A DNA stretch of 5,030 bases from Ignavibacteria bacterium UBA5771 (lineage in GTDB: Bacteria > Bacteroidota > Ignavibacteria > Kapaibacteriales > UBA2268), in contig DIEP01000042.1 of NCBI GenBank assembly GCA_002418685.1, positions 1 to 5,030 of the forward strand. Reading direction: 5' to 3'. A model generated the notes under the pieces. The model saw only the letters and a list, made by a program, of their open reading frames with translations, was not told the origin of the DNA and did no database searches. Below are positions 1-5,030 of the stretch, piece by piece. A program made the position numbers and the translations under genes. The stretch's first letter is position 1; each line of letters starts with the position of its first letter.

Positions 1-1624
1 AAATTTGGTCATCTTTAACGGAAATAATCCTAAAAATACTACACGAATCCAGAGTTCCCGTAATAGTTGGCGGAATTGAATCAGTCGGTGGCGGTGCGGG
101 AAGGTTAATTCCAAATACTGCTATAAAAGCATCAGGACCAGTATTTATATTTTTCTGGAAAGCATTGGATGTTACAGGTATATTTGAACTTGAAGTCATT
201 CCGCTAATTATGAGAAGAGTGTCTTTTAAAAAGATCGAACTTGACATTTCCGTATCATTACCTCCAAAAAATGTCGCATATTGAGGCTCCTCATCATAAT
301 TTAAAATCAAAGAGTATGAGTCATAACTACCACCTTGATATTTAGATTGAAAAGCATCTGATGTCGTATATATATTTGAACTTGAAGTTCTAAAATTTAC
401 TGCAATTCTATGATCTATAGAATCCAAAAACAAATCACCAACAAATCTGTCAGTTATTTGATTATTTGAACCATAGCTCTCATCTCCACTCCCACCAATA
501 TATGTCGACCAGATCATTTCTCCTGAACTACCTAATTTAAAAATCAATGCATCGAATCCCCCTGATAAAGTATTTTCAAGTGGTGAAGCAAGTTGAATAT
601 CTGGACTGTTAGTAAATCCAAGGCAATAAATATTATTTAAATTATCAGTTCTAATAACAGTAATTTTATCGGTTAAGGATCCACCATATAAATTAGACCA
701 CATTAAATTGAAATTTTTATCGAATTTCATTAACCAAATATCCCAATCCCCCTTGAAATTTTTGTCCAATTTGCTGTTTGTAAATGGGAAGTTATTCTCA
801 TTTGTAAAACCACCAAGAATAATATTGTTGCTTTTATCTAATGCAATACTTTCCAGCCACAGGTTGCTATTTGAACCTACACCAAGAAATGAAGAGAATG
901 CTTTAAAAGTAGTTAAATTCACTCTCACAATTACTCCATTATAACCTCCTAATTTAGATTTTTGGAATGCATCTGATGAAACCGGATAATCAGAACTTCC
1001 AGTCCTTCCAATCACATATATATCAGTATCATCAATTGCCAAATCTAAAAAAGCATCATAACCATCTCCGCCAATTAATGCGGAATATACAAGATCGCCA
1101 TTTTCATCAAAACAGGTAATTACACCATTGTTGTAACCTCCTGTAAATGGAAAAGGATTGTCAGTAATTGGATAATTTGAAGATTGTGATTCTCCGACTA
1201 TCCAAATTCTATTAAATTTGTCTATACCAATTCTAAAGACATATTCCCATCCGCTACCACCAATATACGTACTCCATAATAAATTACCCTTAAAATCAAA
1301 TTTTGCAACATAAATGTCATTACTTCCTTTTTTGTTCTTTTGGTAGGAATTCGAGTTCGTTGGTAAATTGTAACTATATGAAGTACCAACTGATATAATG
1401 TTATTCTTATTATCAAGCATAGTGCAACTAAAAATATCATCATTTGAACCGCCAAAATAAGTAATCCAATAAGGATCATTTATTCCTTGAAGTGTTGGTT
1501 TGTTATTTAACTTTAAATTGCTAAATTTGTAAGATTGATTATCCTGTGCATTAGAATAAGTTATAAAAATGCATAGACTGAACAATAAAACAAGAAAAGT
1601 GAAATTTAGAAAATGTCTGTTCAT
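1..1624 (-). CDS. Secreted SBBP-repeat beta-propeller protein, partial (3' end beyond window)
   Basis: A continuous frame of 541 codons runs on the minus strand from ATG at 1624-1622 to the left edge without a stop, so the C-terminus is missing. Residues 1-26 look like a type I signal peptide: MNRH, a hydrophobic core (about 5-23), then a cleavage site after SNA (24-26), so the product is exported. Residues 52-505 hold seven repeats of about 63 residues, each with a W/Y-S-x-(Y/F)-(I/L)-GG-like opening and, in most, a G-x-T-x-S-x-x-(Y/F/I)-P-like middle, as in the SBBP family. Residues 509-519 (PAPPPTDSIPP) form a Pro-rich linker into a module starting ITGTLDSC, perhaps Ig-like, that is cut off. 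Large proteins of this kind in the FCB group often end in a type IX secretion sorting domain; that end is not visible here. The start is chosen because it gives the signal peptide and because A/T-rich DNA lies upstream. Function is unknown; a structural, adhesive or binding surface role is inference. Confidence 0.87.
   Translation of the reverse strand, partial: MNRHFLNFTFLVLLFSLCIFITYSNAQDNQSYKFSNLKLNNKPTLQGINDPYWITYFGGSNDDIFSCTMLDNKNNIISVGTSYSYNLPTNSNSYQKNKKGSNDIYVAKFDFKGNLLWSTYIGGSGWEYVFRIGIDKFNRIWIVGESQSSNYPITDNPFPFTGGYNNGVITCFDENGDLVYSALIGGDGYDAFLDLAIDDTDIYVIGRTGSSDYPVSSDAFQKSKLGGYNGVIVRVNLTTFKAFSSFLGVGSNSNLWLESIALDKSNNIILGGFTNENNFPFTNSKLDKNFKGDWDIWLMKFDKNFNLMWSNLYGGSLTDKITVIRTDNLNNIYCLGFTNSPDIQLASPLENTLSGGFDALIFKLGSSGEMIWSTYIGGSGDESYGSNNQITDRFVGDLFLDSIDHRIAVNFRTSSSNIYTTSDAFQSKYQGGSYDSYSLILNYDEEPQYATFFGGNDTEMSSSIFLKDTLLIISGMTSSSNIPVTSNAFQKNINTGPDAFIAVFGINLPAPPPTDSIPPTITGTLDSCSIFRIISVKDDQI
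110..1471 (-). repeat. Seven tandem SBBP-like propeller blades (protein-level repeats)
   Basis: Within the left gene, blade openings start near residues 52, 115, 178, 240, 307, 370 and 448 (DNA about 1471, 1282, 1093, 907, 706, 517 and 283). Examples of the openings are YWITYFGGSNDD, LLWSTYIGGSGWE and MIWSTYIGGSGDE. Spacing measured at the aromatic residue is about 64, 63, 63, 66, 63 and 77. The DAF or NAF followed by Q/K motif recurs at 218-220, 423-425 and 487-489. The fourth blade opening (FKAFSSFLGVGSN) is the most degenerate. At DNA level an 18-base identity (TATATTTGAACTTGAAGT) occurs at 179-196 and 371-388, encoding the SSSNI part of blades 7 and 6. Seven blades fits a closed propeller, but the fold is inferred from repeat count, not shown. 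Confidence 0.8.
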
Positions 1625-1672
1625 TGTTTTTTAAATTTTTAATTATTTAAAATTACAAAAAAAAATGATTCT
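1625..1672. promoter_or_regulatory. Divergent A/T-rich intergenic region with A9 tract
   Basis: These 48 bases separate two outward-facing starts and contain almost no G or C. On the minus strand TAATTTTA (1655-1648) matches the Bacteroidota -7 element TAnnTTTG except for its last base and sits 23 bases before the propeller gene's ATG. It is preceded directly by a G and a run of nine T (forward A9 at 1657-1665). No clear -33 TTTG at the usual distance is visible. For the plus-strand gene no element can be named. Neither start has a Shine-Dalgarno sequence. Any promoters for both genes should lie here or extend into the opposite gene. Confidence 0.45.
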
Positions 1673-2395
1673 ATGAGAAAAATTAAATTGTTTTTTATCA
1701 GAAAGATTAAAGGTCTGTTTTTACTTCTTAATTTACATTATCTTTTTGGTTGGTTGAACCCGATTCTTGGAAATTTATATTATTTAAATAAATTTTCTAA
1801 ATGGCATAAAAAAATTAAAAAACCTGAATTTGATGATTTTTACTCATTTAAATTTAAACGCGACGGCAGGTATGAAATTTATGATTATATTTTAAAAAAA
1901 GAAATGCTTTCTGAAGAAATTAATTATCTGGAATTTGGTGTTGCTTATGGTAATACATTTAGATGGTGGGCGGGGCATAACAAAAATATGAATTCACGAT
2001 TTTATGGTTTCGATACATTTGAGGGTTTGCCAGAAGATTGGCACTTATATAAAAAGGGAGAAATGTCCCCTGAAAGTATTCCTCAATTAGCTGACGATCG
2101 CGTATTTTTTTATAAAGGTCTTTTTCAAGAAACACTCTTTGATTTTTTAAAGAATTTTCAAGATGACAAAAGAAAGGTAATTAATATAGATGCCGATCTT
2201 TATACATCGACTCTTTTTGTTTTAACTACAATTGCACCCTTTTTGAAAAGTGGCGATATTATTTTGTTTGACGAATTTGGTGTTCCTTTTCATGAATTCA
2301 AGGCATTTACTGAATTTGTTAATTCATTCTATATAAAGTATGAAGTAATTGCTTCAATAAATAATTATTTTCAGATTGCAATCAAAATCCAATAA
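1673..2395 (+). CDS. TylF/MycF-like class I SAM-dependent O-methyltransferase
   Basis: The predicted 240-residue protein carries the landmarks of the TylF (macrocin O-methyltransferase) family, whose members use SAM and a divalent metal to methylate sugar hydroxyls. They are: motif I YLEFGVAYGNTF (85-96), GFDTFEGLPEDW (112-123) with the acidic residue expected to hold the SAM ribose, INIDADLYTST (170-180) and DIILFDEFG (195-203). Asp173/Asp175 and Asp200/Glu201 are the likely metal and catalytic acids. Length is near the family norm. The first 50 residues are unusual: very basic and hydrophobic (MRKIKLFFIRKIKGLFLLLN), suggesting membrane association, but there is no clean signal peptide. DNA is strikingly AT-rich (12 G/C in the 60 bases 1801-1860). 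ATG 1673 is the first in-frame start after the A-rich leader. The substrate is unknown; a cell-surface glycan or a small molecule are both possible. Similar stand-alone genes occur in envelope polysaccharide loci, but no glycosyltransferase is visible here. Confidence 0.85.
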   Translation: MRKIKLFFIRKIKGLFLLLNLHYLFGWLNPILGNLYYLNKFSKWHKKIKKPEFDDFYSFKFKRDGRYEIYDYILKKEMLSEEINYLEFGVAYGNTFRWWAGHNKNMNSRFYGFDTFEGLPEDWHLYKKGEMSPESIPQLADDRVFFYKGLFQETLFDFLKNFQDDKRKVINIDADLYTSTLFVLTTIAPFLKSGDIILFDEFGVPFHEFKAFTEFVNSFYIKYEVIASINNYFQIAIKIQ

Positions 2396-2433
2396 TTTTC
2401 CTCATATACTCAAATCAATTCTTTGGAATTTTC

Positions 2434-2442
2434 GTAATTTTG
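2434..2442 (+). promoter_or_regulatory. Candidate -7 promoter element (GTAATTTTG)
   Basis: TAATTTTG at 2435-2442 is an exact match to the Bacteroidota -7 consensus TAnnTTTG, preceded by G, and lies 21 bases before ATG 2464. A TTTG occurs at 2422-2425, but only 9 bases separate it from the element, much less than the roughly 19 usual for a -33 box, so the match is to the -7 part only. Its position in the 68-base gap would let the hexomutase be transcribed independently of the methyltransferase. Confidence 0.45.
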
Positions 2443-2463
2443 TGCTTTTAATGTTTGCCAATT

Positions 2464-3861
2464 ATGATAAAGTTCGGAACTGATGGGTGGAGGGGCTTAA
2501 TTGCTCGTGATTTTACTTTTGAAAATATTAGATACGTTGCTCTTGCTACTTGTAATTATCTTAATAAGTCGAGCGATCCCCCCTTTTCAGCTGTTATCGG
2601 TTATGACACACGCTTTCTCTCCGCACAATTTGCCGAAGAAGTTGCCAAAGTTTTTGCAGAAAATGGCGTTAAAACATATCTTGCTAATTCAGTTGCATCC
2701 ACTCCCCAAACATCTTATAATTGCAAATATCTGAATGCTTCCATTGGCATTATGATTACTGCAAGCCATAACCCTCCTGAATATAATGGGTATAAACTCA
2801 AAGCAAATTTTGGTGGTCCTGCGTCTCCCGAAATCGTCTCACGAGTTGAAAAGGAGATCCCTGATATTATTGCCGCAAAACCCGAAATCAAATTGCAATC
2901 CCTTGAATATTATATTAACAATGGGTCAATTGTACTTACGGATTTTAAAGAAAATTACTTAAATTATCTACAAGAGAAATTCGATTTCCAAAAAATTAGA
3001 AAATCAGGCATAAAAATAATCTTTGACCCAATGTATGGCGCAGGTATCAACACTCTTGGATATGTTTTGCCATATATTAAAGAAATTCATTGTGATTATA
3101 ATCCCTCATTTGGAGATATTGACCATCCCGAACCAATCGAGAGTATGCTTGGAGAATTGAAGGGCAAAACGTCAACAGGCTTCGATATTGGACTTGCCTC
3201 GGATGGCGATGCGGATAGACTTGGCACTGTCGATGAGTTGGGCAATTTCGTTGATGCACATAAAATTTATATGATTATCCTTAATTATTTATATAAATTT
3301 AAAAATTTACGAGGCAAAATTGTCAAAACTGTTTCTCTAACCTCAATGGTTGATAAATTTGCCAAAAAGTATAATATAGAATTAATCGAAACGCCCGTCG
3401 GATTTAAGTATGCCGCTGAACTAATAGCAAAAGGTGGTGTGCTTATCGGTGGAGAAGAATCGGGAGGTTTGGGTACAATTTTGCATATCCCCGAACGCGA
3501 TGGCATCTTTAATGGGTTGCTTATCATCGAGGAAATGATTGAAAGAAAAATGAAACTTTCCGAATTAGTTTCAGAGCTTGAAAATGAATTTGGAAAGCAT
3601 ATTTTCAAGAGAATTGATATTTATATGACCGAAGAAGAAAAATCGAGAACGCTTTCTGTTGCAAGCAATTCGCCATCTATGCTTGGCAGTCAAAAAGTGC
3701 GAGAATTAAATAATCGAGATGGTTTTAAATTCATTACTGAAAGTGGCTGGTTGCTCATCCGTGCTTCTGGTACTGAACCGTTGGTTAGATTTTATGCGGA
3801 ATCCGATACAGAACAGAAAGTGGAAGAATTGCTTAATGCAGGCTTAAACTTTAGAAAATAA
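2464..3861 (+). CDS. Phosphoglucomutase/phosphomannomutase (alpha-D-phosphohexomutase family)
   Basis: This cytoplasmic enzyme interconverts hexose 1- and 6-phosphates through a phosphoserine and a hexose 1,6-bisphosphate intermediate, linking glycolysis to sugar-nucleotide and glycan synthesis. All four family signatures are present (numbering from ATG 2464, 465 residues): the phosphoserine loop TASHNPPEYNGYK with Ser101, the Mg-binding DGDADR (247-252), the sugar-specificity loop GGEESGG (329-335) and the phosphate-binding RASGTEPLVRFY (433-444). Length is typical. The EESGG loop, followed by HIPERDGI, resembles phosphoglucomutase-type members more than the GEMSGH or GEQSGH types (PMM/PGM, GlmM), so glucose phosphate is the likelier substrate; this is inference. 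A TTG nine bases upstream (2455) is in frame, but the protein naturally begins MIKFGTDGWRG, as family members do, so ATG 2464 is preferred. It has no Shine-Dalgarno and a TAATTTTG element lies 21 bases ahead. rlmB follows after 31 bases, probably on the same transcript. Confidence 0.95.
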   Translation: MIKFGTDGWRGLIARDFTFENIRYVALATCNYLNKSSDPPFSAVIGYDTRFLSAQFAEEVAKVFAENGVKTYLANSVASTPQTSYNCKYLNASIGIMITASHNPPEYNGYKLKANFGGPASPEIVSRVEKEIPDIIAAKPEIKLQSLEYYINNGSIVLTDFKENYLNYLQEKFDFQKIRKSGIKIIFDPMYGAGINTLGYVLPYIKEIHCDYNPSFGDIDHPEPIESMLGELKGKTSTGFDIGLASDGDADRLGTVDELGNFVDAHKIYMIILNYLYKFKNLRGKIVKTVSLTSMVDKFAKKYNIELIETPVGFKYAAELIAKGGVLIGGEESGGLGTILHIPERDGIFNGLLIIEEMIERKMKLSELVSELENEFGKHIFKRIDIYMTEEEKSRTLSVASNSPSMLGSQKVRELNNRDGFKFITESGWLLIRASGTEPLVRFYAESDTEQKVEELLNAGLNFRK

Positions 3862-3892
3862 ATTATTTGTTCATATACAAATCAATACAAAT

Positions 3893-4705
3893 TTGGAAAA
3901 TTTAGATTTTTACATTTTTGGCAGAAAACCAATAATTACAGCTTTGAAGGCGGGGACAGTCTCGAAAGTTTTTATACAACATGGGGCAAATGGTCCCGAA
4001 ATTGAGGAAATTCTGAGCTTATCGAGAAGAAAACATGTCCCATCAACTGTCTATGATAGAAAGAAATTCAAAGAATTAACTCGCCAAGTGAGTGTCAGCG
4101 AAGAGACCCATCAAGGTGTAATCGCACTAAAATCGATCGGCAGAGAGTATACGCTTGATGAACTCATTGACCTTGCTTATGAGAACTCTTCATTGCCATT
4201 ACTTCTTTTTCTTGATGGCATCCAGGACCCGCATAATTTCGGTGCAATTGCTCGCACTGCTGAAGTGGGAGGGGTGAACGGTTTGCTTATACCCACAAGT
4301 AAGAACTCACCTATTACGCCTGTTGCTTATAAAACTTCAGCGGGAGCTTTGGAGCATTTGCCTCATTGCTACATTGGAAATTTCCCGCAGGATTTTTCAC
4401 ACTTGAAGGAACGTGGATTCTGGATTGTCGGCACTGATGCTGCAGCCGAGGATTCCTACACAAGTTTTTCTTATGATGTTCCGCTGATACTTGTTATTGG
4501 GAATGAAGGTGAAGGAATGCGCCCCGCTATCCGAAAGCAATGCGATTCTATTATTAAAATTCCCCTTCTTGGGCATATCGATTCGCTTAATGTTTCGGTT
4601 GCCGCGGGTATTATAATATTTGAAATATTGAGGCAACGCGGTAGCTCCTCAAATTTGGGAAGCACAATCAAAGATACTTATCATAGCACGCATCATTTGC
4701 CTTGA
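3893..4705 (+). CDS. rlmB: 23S rRNA (guanosine-2'-O-)-methyltransferase RlmB (SpoU/TrmH family)
   Basis: RlmB is a SPOUT-fold enzyme that methylates the ribose of a conserved guanosine (G2251, E. coli numbering) in the peptidyl-transferase region of 23S rRNA. The 270-residue product has the N-terminal substrate-binding domain (about 5-80), opening with FYIFGRKPIITAL and ending in the typical HQGV (73-76), then the knotted SpoU catalytic domain: motif 1 LDGIQDPHNFGAIARTAE with Asn115 and Arg121, motif 2 VIGNEGEGM (201-209) and motif 3 IPLLGHIDSLNVSVA (223-237). The start is TTG at 3893; no in-frame ATG lies between it and the upstream gene's stop, and the next family-conserved residues follow within 10 codons. 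Residues from about 249 form a polar tail (GSSSNLGSTIK and on) beyond the usual core; RlmB proteins are often near 245. The pgm-type gene ends 31 bases upstream. A related tRNA TrmH function is possible, but the N-terminal domain and motif 3 favour RlmB. Confidence 0.93.
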   Translation: MENLDFYIFGRKPIITALKAGTVSKVFIQHGANGPEIEEILSLSRRKHVPSTVYDRKKFKELTRQVSVSEETHQGVIALKSIGREYTLDELIDLAYENSSLPLLLFLDGIQDPHNFGAIARTAEVGGVNGLLIPTSKNSPITPVAYKTSAGALEHLPHCYIGNFPQDFSHLKERGFWIVGTDAAAEDSYTSFSYDVPLILVIGNEGEGMRPAIRKQCDSIIKIPLLGHIDSLNVSVAAGIIIFEILRQRGSSSNLGSTIKDTYHSTHHLP

Positions 4706-4760
4706 TTTATTACTAATTTATATGCTATAATGATTACGACGTCATCGCTGCTAATATAAT

Positions 4761-4820
4761 TATGACATTGAGTAAGCAATAAATGTTTATTTTATTAACT
4801 GTGATGGCTCACTCATCATA
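4761..4820. repeat. Imperfect inverted repeat / possible hairpin
   Basis: TATGA (4761-4765) pairs with TCATA (4816-4820). After a three-base bulge (4766-4768), TGAGTAAGC (4769-4777) pairs with GCTCACTCA (4807-4815) with a single A-C mismatch. That is 13 of 14 pairs around a 29-base loop. The loop itself holds a small AATAA/TTATT inverted repeat (4778-4782 and 4787-4791). No T-run follows, so it is not a classic terminator. It could still end or stabilise the rlmB transcript; function is unassigned. Confidence 0.4.
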
Positions 4821-4926
4821 GGAATTTGGGAATTATATCAATGACGCTTTTGCAATGACTTATAAAAAGTGTTCCCCTCTTATAGTAACAATTGTCATCA
4901 TTATAACTTTCTTTTGCAGAGAGTTT

Positions 4927-4935
4927 GTAATTTTG
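4927..4935 (+). promoter_or_regulatory. Candidate -7 promoter element (GTAATTTTG)
   Basis: TAATTTTG at 4928-4935 matches TAnnTTTG exactly, is preceded by G as in the copy at 2434-2442, and is followed by CTTTTA as that copy is (after two extra bases). It lies 21 bases before ATG 4957, the same distance as the other copy to its ATG. A TTTG at 4913-4916 is too close to act as a standard -33 box. It supports a gene start at the right edge. Confidence 0.42.
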
Positions 4936-4956
4936 CTTTTATAAATATAGCAATAA

Positions 4957-5030
4957 ATGACAAATTATATTATCAGACCTGGCAAAGTAAAAATCATCGA
5001 GAATTTATGTCTCCTTACGTTTTCCTTATC
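4957..5030 (+). CDS. Possible 5' end of a gene running off the right edge
   Basis: ATG 4957 opens a frame with no stop for 24 codons to the window end. The peptide starts MTNYIIRPGKVKIIEN and continues LCLLTFSL. A basic segment followed by a hydrophobic run would suit a signal peptide or membrane anchor, but too little is visible to assign a family. Support comes from the TAATTTTG element 21 bases upstream and an A-rich leader (CAATAA directly before the ATG). An alternative ATG at 5007 in another frame is also open to the edge. A chance frame of this length in AT-rich DNA is quite possible. Confidence 0.33.
   Translation, partial: MTNYIIRPGKVKIIENLCLLTFSL

Larger units (their letters stand above)
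4706..4956 (+). other. Non-coding intergenic stretch after rlmB
   Basis: I see no credible gene in these 251 bases. Frames opening at ATGs on either strand close within about 14 codons. No GC-rich hairpin with a T-run, the signature of an intrinsic terminator, follows the rlmB stop. The stretch contains an imperfect A/T-rich inverted repeat at 4761-4820, two copies of CAATGAC at 4839-4845 and 4853-4859, and a GACGTC palindrome at 4738-4743, none of which I can assign. No tRNA or other structured RNA was recognised by eye. Confidence 0.6.

Noticed and set aside
708..944. Open frame on the plus strand of 78 codons
   Set aside because: It is antisense to the propeller gene, has no recognisable domain and reads as a by-product of the opposite strand's coding.
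1222..1479. Hydrophobic minus-strand frame of 85 codons
   Set aside because: It lies in another frame of the propeller gene, whose repeats are clearly coding there; the hydrophobicity comes from AT-rich codons read out of phase.
1571..1573. Cys18 of the propeller protein as a lipoprotein lipidation site
   Set aside because: The residues before it (F-S-L) do not fit a lipobox, and a good signal peptidase I site (SNA then Q) follows at residue 26.
1665..1676. Three-codon mini frame (ATG ATT CTA TGA) overlapping the methyltransferase start
   Set aside because: An upstream frame this short is expected by chance in such a leader and nothing shows it is translated.
2501..2734. Plus-strand frame of 77 codons inside the hexomutase gene
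   Set aside because: It is out of frame with a strongly conserved enzyme and shows no domain.
3077..3608. Two antisense frames within the hexomutase gene
   Set aside because: Both are shadows of the conserved coding strand without domains or start signals.
4397..4671. Two antisense frames within rlmB
   Set aside because: They overlap the conserved SpoU motifs on the other strand and overlap each other in different frames; no independent support.
4761..4820. Intrinsic terminator for rlmB
   Set aside because: The stem is imperfect, the loop is long (29 bases) and no T-run follows on either side.
1..5030. CRISPR array, tRNA, rRNA, insertion sequence or phage genes
   Set aside because: No regularly spaced direct repeats with unique spacers, no cloverleaf or rRNA-like sequence, and no transposase or phage motifs were seen; the only regular repeats are the protein-level propeller blades.

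Overview
The window looks like a chromosomal fragment from an AT-rich bacterium. The FCB group (Bacteroidota, Ignavibacteria or Kapabacteria-like lineages) fits best. Reasons: no gene start has a visible Shine-Dalgarno sequence, A/T-rich leaders precede the starts, two starts are preceded by a match to the Bacteroidota -7 promoter element TAnnTTTG, and the left gene encodes a secreted SBBP-type beta-propeller followed by a Pro-rich linker, a layout common in that group. The lineage is an inference; there is no rRNA or other decisive marker.

Layout. (1) From 1624 leftwards off the window edge, on the minus strand, runs one long open frame of 541 codons with no stop. It encodes a signal peptide, seven SBBP-like repeats that would make a complete seven-bladed propeller, and a Pro-rich linker leading into a further module that is cut off. 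(2) A 48-base, almost pure A/T divergent gap (1625-1672) separates it from (3) a TylF/MycF-like SAM-dependent O-methyltransferase (1673-2395, +). (4) After 68 bases holding a TAATTTTG promoter-like element comes a complete phosphoglucomutase/phosphomannomutase family enzyme (best start ATG 2464, end 3861). (5) 31 bases later comes rlmB, a SpoU-family 23S rRNA 2'-O-methyltransferase with a TTG start (3893-4705). (6) Positions 4706-4956 appear non-coding and hold one imperfect hairpin. (7) A second copy of the TAATTTTG element lies at 4928-4935, exactly 21 bases ahead of an ATG at 4957 that opens a frame running off the right edge, possibly the start of another gene.

How they work together. The phosphohexomutase and RlmB are housekeeping enzymes and may be co-transcribed because of the short gap, but they do not share a pathway. 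The O-methyltransferase could act on a glycan or small molecule, and the hexomutase could feed sugar-nucleotide synthesis, but nothing in the window ties them together. I found no convincing novel system. The most useful observations are the recurring promoter-like motif at fixed distance from starts, the complete propeller in a truncated gene, the start-codon corrections, and the edge frame at the right end.
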